Origin: Aurantiochytrium sp. KH105
Lineage: Eukaryota > Sar > Bigyra > Thraustochytrida > Thraustochytriidae
NCBI GenBank assembly: GCA_003116975.1
Contig: BGKB01000026.1
Location: 992,001 to 1,056,000, forward strand
Direction: 5' to 3'
Length of the DNA stretch: 64,000 bases
The notes beneath the pieces are model-generated. The model did no database searches. It saw only the letters and a list, made by a program, of their open reading frames with translations, and was not told the origin of the DNA. Below are positions 23,001-30,100 of the stretch, one piece after another. Every line of letters begins with the position of its first letter. Position 1 is the first letter of the stretch. Both the position numbers and the translations under genes were made by a program.

Positions 23001-23952
23001 AGGTATGGGGCAGGTCAATCTCTTGCTGCTGGCGCTCAAGACGCGCCGTTGCAAGATGATAGATTTGTTCCCACACAGGTTCTGAGAGAGGTGCGATTTC
23101 CTCGGCATCTTGACGCGACGCAAAGTATTCGAGCCGCACCATTGCCTTGGAAAGTTCGCGAAGATCAGTGCAGGCCTGAAGTCGTTCCCAAAAGGTGGGT
23201 TCGTGCTCGGCGTCGAAGATGAGGTTGAGGCGCTTGACCCATTTCGATTTGCCGTTGCAGCGAAATACAATTTCGTACTGTAACCGTGCTGGATCGTAGG
23301 ATAGGATGTCACACGGCGCCCATGTCCACTCACCATCCATGTACAGCCGCGAACGTCCCGAAGTACAACGCTCAAGCCACTCCTGGGGCGAAAACTTTTC
23401 AAAGTCTGAGTTGTCGAAAAGCTCGAGGGGCACCTTGCTCTGATCGAGACGAAGGAAATCCTCGTCCTCGAGACCGCGTTTCTCGAGCTCCTCTTCGTGG
23501 CGTCGGCGCTCTTCAATCGCCTGGCGTGTTTTGGACTCCTCCGCGGCGCGCTCGTCCCGGAGCGAGCGATGCTTGCGCAACTCTGAGGGAAAGGGCCGGA
23601 TTTCCTCTTCGCCCCGTGCCAAGGGTCGTGCTCGTGACTCTTGATTACTATATCTCGCTTTCCACCTTCGAGGAATGTTGTTGTGGTCGAGCGTGTCGTC
23701 TTCTCGAATGCCTTCGAGACCTTTTTCGGAGTCGCTTCCGGCTTTACCATGCTGAAGCCTCTTTTTCTTTCTGGACGCGGCACCACTTCTTTTTGCATGC
23801 TGCGGAGGACTCATGCTGCCGTCTTCGCCGAGTACAGGCAGCGAGGTCATGGAAGTCGACCCTGTCAGTCGTTCTTGCGTGCTCTGCAGCTCGGCATTTG
23901 ACCGCGCGCGACGAATTTTTTCGTCACGCTCGGACCCGTTCCCGTGAAGCAT
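11086..23952 (-). CDS. Axonemal dynein heavy chain, single-headed inner-arm type (DNAH6-like)
   Basis: 4,288 aa in one frame with no intron; ATG at 23952 in a CACC context, TAA at 11086. This is the motor subunit that slides microtubules in the flagellar axoneme. P-loops in order: AAA1 GPAGTGKTETT near residue 1605-1615, AAA2 GETFSGKT near 1887-1894, AAA3 GSTGTGKT near 2255-2263, AAA4 GVGGSGRKS near 2608-2616. Two coiled coils flank the stalk tip microtubule-binding domain, around the segment translating from roughly 14,600-15,450. The end, WIKRGVAMLCALDD, fits the C-terminal domain of single-headed inner-arm dyneins. The AAA1-AAA2 region (AMMVPDYALIAEI, LFPGVELP, YETVMVRHGLMVVG) looks closest to DNAH6, though DNAH1/3/7 relatives are not excluded. 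The stem has an acidic Asp/Glu insertion near residues 690-750. It implies a flagellated stage. Confidence 0.95.
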   Translation of the reverse strand: MLHGNGSERDEKIRRARSNAELQSTQERLTGSTSMTSLPVLGEDGSMSPPQHAKRSGAASRKKKRLQHGKAGSDSEKGLEGIREDDTLDHNNIPRRWKARYSNQESRARPLARGEEEIRPFPSELRKHRSLRDERAAEESKTRQAIEERRRHEEELEKRGLEDEDFLRLDQSKVPLELFDNSDFEKFSPQEWLERCTSGRSRLYMDGEWTWAPCDILSYDPARLQYEIVFRCNGKSKWVKRLNLIFDAEHEPTFWERLQACTDLRELSKAMVRLEYFASRQDAEEIAPLSEPVWEQIYHLATARLERQQQEIDLPHTYEQAKLALTRGLVEDVDLLYVSTMQKIILREVSRRDEETRQRMQELKLPPFPARRPAPRYGKLQLPPETTDYTNAHEVISHAHWSGTSGMAVTVSWLEDTWRDEFGRALMIDTSLADPASKIAFSLTDFVDRQVEHCSHLALRLQRNWWQGVANNMLDNLASDYNFYENDLEVIRTSDTAKVLLRFQIQMAFQLQELVLRSLHAWSRIFNSASKNPALRDTAAFLRVELHEVDEAIKVTPSFDEVADAAQAVVDKVIAAVRGLNTVDHELLSLHELTPKPLLYIDDPVRVNESESPMVAKVNACLKKVRGEVAAFLRADFDATLRIAASYDRYLQLLREDPETHVEAFAQPKLVSKKELKAQQLAAEAAAAAAEEEGGNAENGDEASGSAPSDKANKDGPKTSGGDDDEDEEDEEGEEEEEAEEEESDELVEVPISREEFRAEIAKFHEAMHAVMVETYHEEVCGSFLLQTVSIKEEIAARAKEQIDAFADYLLEIQNDRAEALTEEYERILQRIATKPKNEIELVDLEEFIEDAKVRMEGLADAVADVHSWNEMLEEFGCQIPAEAFQLSWSLKLWPNRILAAQAATMRALEVDKVAMIETLAREKEEFDRALDQYALEVEAFEKHDDYEKLHDIVSEAYSIEEKLNQAAEQIANFNLRDRAFGFDTGDYPTLDLCKKQFDPFFQLWTMSADFISSTKEWLTGPFSDVNGDEVEKQVTEWWTTSYRLMKTFGTDNEGAAEIAGRLRQDSDAFKSYMPLIRALASPALRERHWNALGELIQEEISPNDLTLQRLIDLNIMDRMEEVETITVKAEKEFALEKNIEAMAAEWNGIDFSTMEYKNTGTYVIKGTDDVIALLDDHIVKIQTMVGSPYIKPIKHKAIQWEKRLMYIQTLIDEMLKCQRAWMYLEPIFGSDDIMRQMPTEGRRFNSVDGVWRKVLGKINESPSVMNTTNDDTLVDRFKQANERLDQIQKGLNDYLEVKRMSFARFFFLSNDELLEIVSQTKDPQAVQPFLQKCFEGVGQVVFGKDMVPPEEQNPPRGEPFIVGGSDDLRIPRLVSNEGEIVDLSIVVDPNSGPNKGNVELWLSDFEMSMRITVKEILQAAASEYPVMENLDVNPERAKWVISWPGQVVLNASQLFWTKEVTTAIKAGRLEHYTEQLNQQLLQIVHLVRGKLSKMERTTLGALSVIDVHQRDVVAEMAEKGVSDPNEFEWMAQLRYYWELHDDDFGRYGKDPNNMVVRILNATQLYAYEYLGNSSRLIITPLTDRCYRTLMGAVSLLYGGAPAGPAGTGKTETTKDLSKAIAKQCVVFNCSDGLDYLAMAKFFKGIAQAGAWACFDEFNRIELEVLSVIAQQILTIVKAKRARAKRFDFEGSTLTLNPDANSFITMNPGYAGRQELPDNLQALFRPCAMMVPDYALIAEIKLFSFGFADNRNLARKLTQVLILCSEQLSSQKHYDYGMRAVFSILVRAGKLRQDLGDVWTEAMIVLSAVTDVNLPKFNTADIPLFKGITSDLFPGVELPTPDYRTLMQAIRDVCEDDNLQPDEPFLRAVIQLYETVMVRHGLMVVGETFSGKTCVTHTLAKAMSRIQDDPKFEGTVRIHTMNPKSITQGQLYGSFDENTHEWTDGILAVTYRNASKDTTEDRQWIMFDGPVDAVWIEDMNTVLDDNKKLCLQSGEIVKMSARMTMMFEPEDLEEASPATVSRVGMVFLEQKRLGWRPLVRSWVNRMPLLLAECGAPTEVMTLFEAYFEPFVFQLRDVCAIPTPITDSELCASVLRLMSSTLFDPFQPANTKDKEPPKDPLRVVEGAFLFALIWAVGGVTDERGRQILDNYLKRLITGMMEGQPAWEQFVLKNPAYKDAMNEPRELRTPMPFDQGSIFDYVFFCDKGLWTPWMDITPRFMPGSDTQYQDILVPTVDTTRNEWIIQRLVEHTQPVLVTGSTGTGKTVSVQNVLLKALDQNVYKPMFINFSAQTSANQTQDIIDGKLDKRRKGIFGPPIGKRIVIMVDDLNMPAKEVYGAQPPIEILRQYMDHTGWYDRKEKTFRKLIDIQFVAAMGPPGGGRTQITQRYVRHYSMLNLLPFEASSLAVIFGTIMEWFAKPFGPKIKAVVPSVVSSTIALYKQIAEDMLPTPAKSHYTFNLRDLSKVFQGICMGSADRIKETNQLVRIWGHECMRVFKDRLINEEDRSWFDEALGGKVSEHYSADWSKIAPRNRPLIYGNFIDPTQLVESRVYDELDDMATLKEVMEGYLVDYNNMSSKKMNLVLFMNAIEHVARISRVLCQPLGNALLVGVGGSGRKSLTTLAVSLNEQVLFQIEISKVYGMPEWHDDLRRMLKMAGVEGKQTVFLFADTQVVNEGFVEDINNILNTGEVPNLFNMEDQTEIVESVRPVAEKLGLELNTQAEVMQFFVKRCRQNLHVVLAFSPVGDSFRDRLRRFPSLVNCCAIDWFTEWPKDALLSVAHHFLSAIELDDALKTGIVDVCVDMQQRTSRMAERFLEEMGRYYYVTPTSYLELINTFKTLIEKQRTMISEKRSRYANGLQKLQETAEQVAEMRQELEALQPKLVIAQKETDAKLEMVQGKQKEADQQKEIVQRDEAQAKEQAASCEKDKAECEEMLAEAIPALEGAVKALSTLSKNDITEVKSLKTPPAGVKLTLEAVCIMMGVKPRKVPNPNGKGKVDDYWEPAKKELLNDPRFLQRLVEYDKDNISEEVINKVKPFCERDDFRPEVIKKSSVAAAGLCKWVHAMVVYERIARVVAPKRAALAKANADLAEAMGMLQAKQAELQAVLDNLQMLQNELQDTMDKKEALEQQVADCATKLDRASRLIGGLGGEKTRWTQFVADLGVQYENAVGDILLSSGVIAYLGVFTQSYRSSCIEEWASQLAQNSIPSTEPFSLNQTLGEPVKIRAWTIAKLPNDGFSIDNAIMLYASNRWPLMIDPQGQANRWVRNVEADNGLKVIKQTQSDFVRNLENAISFGLPVLLENVGENLDPILEPVLTKQIVNKGGSKTMQLGDNIVEYDDRFRFYMTTKLRNPHYSPETVVKVTLINFVANEEGLKDQMLGITVRRETPELEAQREQLVVEDAENKRILKELEDKILELLAKAEGNILDDEVLINTLSESKATSDQIMKQVAIAEKTAIKINNTRAGYVPVAKVSSNLFFCVADLAGVDPMYQFSLDWYANLYNLAIDRAAKGSNLNDRLKALTDTFAEILYDNVCRSLFEKDKLLFSFLLCIKMLQLRDEMDPGELRFFLTGSTAVDLSRPNPDSENSFLSDKCWADLLALHDIPNGVFPHFHEEVESELPFWESVSNAQDPLQLIREKYSERFDQFQQLLLLRCIRLDKVVPALMEFIMAKIGQRFIEPPPFDLGAGYRDSSCTTPLLFVLTPGADAMTELIRVAEELGMDQKLYSVSMGQGQGPIAERSIAEAVDKGGWVALENLHVMPSWFEMLEKIVEDLHPDVVHEDFRLWLTALPCKEFPVSVLQNGIKMTLEPPKGLRANLKGSYAALDRDWFDSCLKPEAFHKMCFGIAFLHALVRERCKFGPLGWNIPYEFSASDQRISLDQLHLFLNEYEQIPWAMLHYLTSSCNYGGRVTDDKDRRCLDTIVADFYKPPILEDSHRFSPSGIYFAPPDGDMDSYLEYINQLPFTEMPEVFGLHENAEITTAITSTNALMVAALELQPRTSGGEGMSWAEQLNELSSDIEKRIPDLFDLEVAAVRFPVLYEESMNSTLRQELERFNNLLAVVKRSLKDVQLAIRGLVVMSSELEAMGNSMTNMLVPEMWSRAAYPSLKPLSSWVNDLLDRLSFFNKWLDDGTPAVVVISYLFWIPGFTTGVRQNFARKHKVAIDLIKYTNEVLPRDMDCSARLDDGHYITGLHLQGAGWEDEGRVLVDSRPKELFVAMPCIKLLPTEVSQIVATDDYECPVYKTSERRGVLATTGHSSNFVMFLNLPVRDQPAPFWIKRGVAMLCALDD

Positions 23953-25177
23953 GGTGAGTCAGTCAGGTAGTCGCTTGTGTTGCTTCTTTGCCGCTGCTCA
24001 AGGCGACGACGGACGACCTGGTCCTGTGCACAGGTCTAAGTATCACCGTCGCAATGGCCAGCCAGGGTCGTGGCCGTCGTCGTGTCGCAAGTGCCGTTGT
24101 CCTTTCTTTGCCTCTCGTCAAGCAAAAACCGTGTCCGTAGCGGCTGCTTCTGCAAAGCACTTCTTGCTCGCGCGGTCGTCGGCGAGGTTGCAGCCTCTGC
24201 TTCGGCGCTCCAGCTGCCACCGCCGCTACCGCCGCCGTCGTCGTCGCCGACGCCGACGCCGCCTCGGCTCGGCTCCGCTTGTTTTGCACTCACCAAATTG
24301 GGAGGTCTTGTTTTATGCACCTAGTCAGTCCGTAGGTGCGCGCCGGCCTTGCGCAGGAGTCGCAGCAAGAACAGCACAGCAGCAAGCAGCCTCAGAGCTG
24401 TTTTCTCTTCCCCGCTCCCGCTCACTCTCTCTCTCACGCACACGGCGCGCCTGCTCTGCTCTGCTCTGCTCTGCTCGCCCGCCCTGCTCGCTCGCCCTCG
24501 CGCGCCGCGGCCCCCAGCCCGCACCGCGCACGGAGGAATCAACGGATGCATGTCCTGCGCACACCCCGCGCCGACCCTGACCGGCCCGGTTAGGTTTGCG
24601 CGGGACGGCCGCTGGGAGTCCCCGCTCCCTCCGCCGCCGCTGCGCGTTGACGGTCGCGCCCCGGCATTGCGCTTTCCGCGCGCGGCGGCGGCCTCTCTCT
24701 CTCCCTCTCGCGCGCGGTGCGCGGCGTGCGCGGGCGAGGGCGTGCGCGGCGTGCGCGGGCGCGGCGTGCGGCGGGGGCGCGCGGCGAGCGGAGCCGCGGG
24801 CGAGGGCGGGCGCGGCCTCTGCGATCGCGAGGCCGGCCGGACCGCGCAGATCGGATCACGAGCGGCAAGGCGGAGGGACGCGAGCGGCGCGCGCGGGAGG
24901 CGGCGCGGGCTTCGCAGAGGCCGGCCGCTCGCGGCGGGCAGGGCGAGCGAGGCCGCGCGAGGCGAGGCGAGGCGAGTCAGGCGAGGCGAGGCGAGGCGAG
25001 GCGAGAGAGAGAGACGAGGTTTGGAGGAGCTGGTCGCGGCGCCAGGTGGCGCGAGCAAGCCCAGCCAGCCCAGGCTCAAGTCGTCTCGAGGCGGCCGCGC
25101 GCAAGGAGGACCCGCGTGCCAAGGACGTGGAGCGCAAGGGCCGTGCGCAGAGAGGGCCGAGCTGGAGACGAGCGAGG
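23953..25177. other. Divergent promoter region between dynein and Oxa1 genes
   Basis: Extremely GC-rich. It contains CTCTG repeats near 24455-24478 and a GGCGA array at 24961-25004. Frames of several hundred codons run on both strands, including one in frame with the Oxa1 protein, but their composition (Arg/Ala/Gly/Ser only) is what random high-GC DNA gives. No separate gene supported. Confidence 0.5.
24961..25004. repeat. GGCGA pentanucleotide array
   Basis: Tandem GGCGA units with one GTCAG interruption, followed by a GAGA run, about 170 bp upstream of the Oxa1 ATG. Confidence 0.85.
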
Positions 25178-26542
25178 ATGCAGACGCACCTGGCGAGCTT
25201 GCGTCAGACCCTGCGGAAGACGTCGGCGAGCGCGGGAAGGAGGGGAAGCCATCTTGCACCAGCGCCGAGTCCAGGCGCCTCCTCGGAATGGAGAATCCTG
25301 CATCAAGGCGTGCGACCCTTTTCTGCGTCGTTTCGGAATGATGATTCTGGAGCAGAAAATGGACCATTCGCTGATCCGAGACACCTTCTCAAGACTCAAA
25401 AAATGGCAGAGCCTTTGCAGAATGGTCTAGCAAGCTTCGTGAGTGCCATGCAGCATAGCGCGGGGAGCGCAAGTGCAGTGAACACTTCCGGACCTTCTAC
25501 AGACGCAGACAAGGGCTCGGTGCTGGCCGCGGCCAGTGGACCCGTGTCATCAGTCTCGCCTCCGCTGCAAGTGGCCCAGGCTGGATTGTTTGGGCTACAT
25601 GGCCTTCTTGGGGGACCATGGTGGCTCACGATCGTCTCGGGATCTCTCTTACTGCGAACGAGTTTGGTTCCTGTTACGATTTGGCAAATGAAGACAACGC
25701 GTCGAATGCTCGGTGGCCCCGTCGCGGGCCATATGCAGCATCTTGGCAAGTTGTTTACAAAGGAGCTGCAGGAGCCAGGGGCAAATCGCGTGAGGCTTGC
25801 TCAGCTCTACGTTCAGGGCGTGCGGGCCATTTTTCGCAAGTTCAACGTGAAGCCAATCGCACTCTTTGCCGTGCCATTAACGCAGATAGCTACACTGCTG
25901 ACCTTTGTGTACGCCACGCGGCATCTGGTGATGCACGGAGCTCTCGACCTGTCTGACCAAGGTGCACTGTGGTTTATGGATTTGAGCGCAAAGGATACCA
26001 CAATGCTTCTGCCCCTTGTTGCGGTTTCACTGTCCTATACGACCCTTGAACGGTCGTTTGGGCGCACCGTGCAAGTGCCTGGCCAGCCTGTCTCCGTGAC
26101 TGCCGGTGACGTTGTGCGTGAGGTTTTACAGGCGATGCTAGTATTCGGTTTTCCTTTTATTGCGCAACTTCCAAGCGGAATCTTCATGTACTGGATCCCA
26201 TCTTCGGCCTTTGGATTTTGCCAAAACACTCTTCTCAAGCTTCCTTCTGTACGTGCGGCACTCGGACTTACCGATCCTCCTCGTCTCAACGCTACACCAA
26301 TTGTTCAGCAGGTGCCCAAGTCGGCTGTTGTTTCGAAGCATCGGCCAACCTCATCTGCGTCTGGTGCGTCGCGATCCCAAGATGCAGGTGTCAGTGGCCA
26401 GAATGAGTCTCGTTCGTCATCCGCTGCTTCGCAGACAGCAACATCAGACGCAGACTCCGCTCCGCCATCATCATCATCTTCCTCTTCCTCTTCCTCTTCG
26501 CCTTCGTCTTCGTCGTCATCTTCTTCTTCTTCTCCGTTATAG
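25178..26542 (+). CDS. Mitochondrial inner-membrane insertase, Oxa1/YidC/Alb3 family
   Basis: 454 aa from the ATG at 25178 (GAGGATGCAG). I prefer this start over an upstream in-frame one because it opens with a classic presequence (MQTHLASLRQTLRKTSASAG: Arg/Lys/Ser/Leu, no acids). Oxa1 inserts mitochondrially and nuclear-encoded proteins into the inner membrane. The conserved core lies at about residues 130-375: first membrane helix after LFGLHGLLGGPWWLTIVSGS, a positive patch (Lys-Thr-Thr-Arg-Arg) facing the matrix, the KPIALFAVPLTQ segment, and final helices around GFPFIAQLPSGIFMYWIPSS, which match the family's C-terminal helix pair. The last ~90 residues are Ser-rich and end in poly-Ser/Pro, not the basic coiled coil that binds the ribosome in yeast Oxa1, so it may be an Oxa1- or Oxa2/Cox18-type paralogue. 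Confidence 0.85.
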   Translation: MQTHLASLRQTLRKTSASAGRRGSHLAPAPSPGASSEWRILHQGVRPFSASFRNDDSGAENGPFADPRHLLKTQKMAEPLQNGLASFVSAMQHSAGSASAVNTSGPSTDADKGSVLAAASGPVSSVSPPLQVAQAGLFGLHGLLGGPWWLTIVSGSLLLRTSLVPVTIWQMKTTRRMLGGPVAGHMQHLGKLFTKELQEPGANRVRLAQLYVQGVRAIFRKFNVKPIALFAVPLTQIATLLTFVYATRHLVMHGALDLSDQGALWFMDLSAKDTTMLLPLVAVSLSYTTLERSFGRTVQVPGQPVSVTAGDVVREVLQAMLVFGFPFIAQLPSGIFMYWIPSSAFGFCQNTLLKLPSVRAALGLTDPPRLNATPIVQQVPKSAVVSKHRPTSSASGASRSQDAGVSGQNESRSSSAASQTATSDADSAPPSSSSSSSSSSSPSSSSSSSSSSPL

Positions 26543-27191
26543 TAGTCCTAACGTTCGAAGTTTGCAATCATCACTGTAACAGGTATAACTCAGCTTTTCC
26601 TTTTTATTTCTCCTCCTCCTTCTTCTTCAGTTTTTTTTGTCGACAGTAGTGAATCCCTTGACTTGATGTCAGGCCTGCTGTGAACTGACCAAGGGGGTTG
26701 GTCATCTTGACCGTCATCATCGGACAATCTTGACATTGACGTGAGAGAGTCTTATCGTTGTACTTCGTGCACGATAACTCATAACGGATCGATCCTTCTT
26801 TTGGATACTGCCAGTGATAAGCAGCGGCGATCATCGTCCCAGGCGATCATCCATCAATCCATCCATCCACAGCATCGGAGGCCAGCGGCCTTCAAAGAGG
26901 AAGGAACGCAGCTCATTAGCTTTACGTAGGCATGTTCACACTTACGAGCTAAAAAGGAGTAAGATTTATATCGCCTCCTTCTTCTTCTTCTTCTTCTGGT
27001 GGTGAACGCGGGCAAGGCCGAGAAGGCGGCCGGCCGTACGGGCGGCCGGCGAGCCAATCGATCGAAGCAGTAGCTTGCCGGCGGCGGATAAGGCGCCGTC
27101 CGCCACCCGCCGCCCTGGACATCGTGACTTTTAACAGTACCGCACACCGAGGCCGCCAAGAGCAAAAAAAGGATTGCGTTGCGTGCAAACG
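26543..27191. other. Gap between Oxa1 and IQ-motif protein genes
   Basis: A T-rich 3' flank of Oxa1 (26590-26640), a CATCCATC run near 26855, a TTC microsatellite at about 26977-26997 and GC-rich palindromic sequence (GGCCGGCCGTACGGGCGGCC) near 27030-27050. No gene seen. Confidence 0.5.
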
Positions 27192-30100
27192 ATGTTCAGG
27201 CCTCTCACGATCGACTACGAAGGTGCCCAACCAGGAGAGCGCTCACGCCGTCAAAAAAAGGATTACCAGGCGTGTGGTTGCCCAAGGGGGAGAGCATGTT
27301 CGTGCGATGCCAACCCGGAAAAGATGCAGCACTCTTTAGCTTATTGCGGCAAATGTGACAATTGCTTGCGCAACCAGCGCAGTTTGCAACGAACAGGACG
27401 CATGGGCAAAAGGCGATGCAGAGATCCTCCCTTTGATGAGAATGCAATTATTCGTGTGCGCGTCGGTCGCGCCATTGTCAAGTTGCGCCGAGAACAGCTG
27501 GATTTTTTTCAAAAACAGTCACCCACTCTCGTACGGCAATCCTCAAAGTCTTCAACCTACAAGCTTTGTAAGACGTCCGATTCCCATGGAGACAATGTCG
27601 ATTCAAACGAAACAATTGTGCTGGTGCAGGATGAAAACCCCAGATTCACCGAGTCTGAAATCAGAAAGGGCGGAGATTTAGATGTGAGTACCGCGCAAAA
27701 GCAACATTCATCAAATGCATTTGCCTCGGCAGTATTGGCGCATATATTCCTCCTTCGAGCAGGCCACAAGAAACGAGGAAGAGAGCTTAGAGCCACAGTC
27801 GCAGCGTGCGAGCACGAGGCCGAGGAACTTCGTGCCTCTCTCGAGCAGCTTCGAGAACGCGCCGTCTGCGTCGGACCTGACGAAAAACTGCACGTGGACA
27901 CAATGGTGAAGCATGCGACGTGGCAGCGCATCCCCCTGGATGTTGCAGTCGCAACGCATACCGACCAAATCGCTGCCGCGGATGCCAAAGCTGCAGCCGC
28001 CCGTGATGAAATTGCGGAAATTGACCAAGAACTTACAACGCATGCCGCCAATGTCATCCAGAGTTGCCTTCGTGGTGTGCTCAAACGAACAGAGCCAGAA
28101 CGAACAGAGCGTGCAAAAGTGGAGCAAAACAACACGGGCTCCGCTGTTGCTATTCAGCGCGTCTTTCGCGGGATGCTAGGGCGTCGTTACGTGGCGCTCG
28201 TGCGCCATCGGCGCCGAGAGGCCGCCGCGATCTTTGTACAGCGCGTTTGGCGCGGATACAAAGGCCGAATTAGAGCGCTCAATATTGAAAGTATCCGCGC
28301 CGAACAAGCACGTCTCGAGGCTGCAATTAGGATTCAGCGGTTCTGGAGTGACTCCAAGCAGGCCAGCATCGTGCGTGCTCAAAAGCAGGCCGTACTCGCC
28401 GCCAAAGAGGCTGAGCTGCAACATCAGCAGGCAATCACAATCCAGAGAATCGTTCGAGGTTATCTTGCCAGAGAACAAAAACGCTGCCGGCGCGTCGAGC
28501 TCAAGTTAGGTCCACGCGTTCGTGAGCTCGCCAACCGCTACATTGCACGAGGAGACCTTTATTCATTCTTGCAAGCCGTCAATAGAGACTACGAGCTGCA
28601 TATGGCCCAGCAGGCTGAGCTTCGTAAAATGGAGCTCGAAAACGCAGCCACTTTTATCGAGGAAGTTCTTGCGCATCGTGATCAGGAAGTCCAAGCGCGG
28701 TGGCGCGAGTGGGAGCGTCAAAAGCTGGCGCTGCGCAACACCGATGAAGCAATTCGAATTTATGGCCCAGGTGGTAGTCAGCGGCGACCCAATCCTTCAA
28801 ACTCGTTGCCCCGGACAAGGCTCAGACGTCAAGGCAAGCCTCGAGCACCGCAGCCCTTGAAGTCAATAAGTCGGGCATCGAAGCCCATGGGCTTTAAATT
28901 GGGCGGAACGTCGACACATCGTCGCAAGAGACCCCCTTATATGCCCACGCCAATGCAAGCTCGTCAAGAGAAGCGGTATCAGGAAGCCATGCAAAGCAAA
29001 TTTAACTCAAAAGGCTCACGCGAGCGCACGCGCTCTCATCTGGGGAAATGTCGGGCTGCGATCAATGCAAGAACGGGCGAGGATCCGCGGTCTCAAGGCA
29101 AACTTCGAGATGCCGAAGCTGCTGCATACGCTGTCCCAGAGGTACCACAGATGGTGTCTATTCCATCGCGCAAGGCTCTTGTGAAGGATCCGATTTCGCG
29201 TACCAGCGCAGAGGGCCCAAGCGCCCTCGATGTGGTGGCGCCCTCACAATCGAACAACCAGCTTACCGCTCAAGATTTCGCCTTTGCACCCTATGCAACG
29301 CAGCTTCGTGCAACCGAGGTCCCACACATGGACGTGCCCCTTGACAATCTTGTGTTTCAGGCTGCACTGCGCGAGTATATTGGGCAGATTCGATTCGGCG
29401 ATCCTGACAGATCTCGAGACGCCATTATGGAACACTTCATCCTCTCTGCGCCCGCAACTTTGCGCATTGCAGCGGAAGAAGAGGCACTTCAGGTGTCAAC
29501 CCCGATTATTAGCGCCCTGCGGTCTCGAGATGTCCTCACGTGTCGTGGGCTTTTGCAAATTGCGGAACGACTCGAAACAGACTATATGGTGCCTCCTGCA
29601 CTTGCTAGCACCATTCGAGGTCTTCTTGGCGCCGCCGTCCGGAATATAAGCAACACGAGACCAGCTTCTGTGCAGGAAAAGTGGCGTGAAGTTCTTGAGG
29701 AGACCAAGCCTGATCAGCATCTTGTGTTATCCACCAATCCGAACTGTCGTGCTAGCTCGGCAATCTCGCATCGCGCACCGGGCACTGCCCCCGTGGCTAG
29801 CGGCCCTCGTTGCGCGAATTTGAGCCGCGTAAAGTCTCATGAGACAGAGTCAGGCGGGCTTCCTCCTCGCGGGCCCCAACGAACCGCGGCTCGGTCAAAG
29901 ACCGCAGGAAGTCTTCATCGCCGAGGAAAACATCAGGATCAGCCAGCTCGTCAGCAGCATCTCAAAATGGAAATGGACATGAAAGACGACACTTCCGCAC
30001 AGATTCTGGACACAGACCAAGATGATCTTGGCTTACGCTTGATGGGTCATTTTGGAGTTAGCGATACGAGCCGTCCTGTGAGCTCAGCAGAGACGATTTG

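Noticed and set aside
24321-25367. 348-codon minus-strand frame and overlapping + strand frames upstream of Oxa1
   Set aside because: Arg/Ala/Ser/Pro-only composition in very high-GC DNA, partly antisense to the Oxa1 presequence; expected by chance.
27250-27440. RecQ-type helicase call for the IQ protein
   Set aside because: Only the CGxCDNC wording matches; no helicase motifs are present anywhere in the gene.
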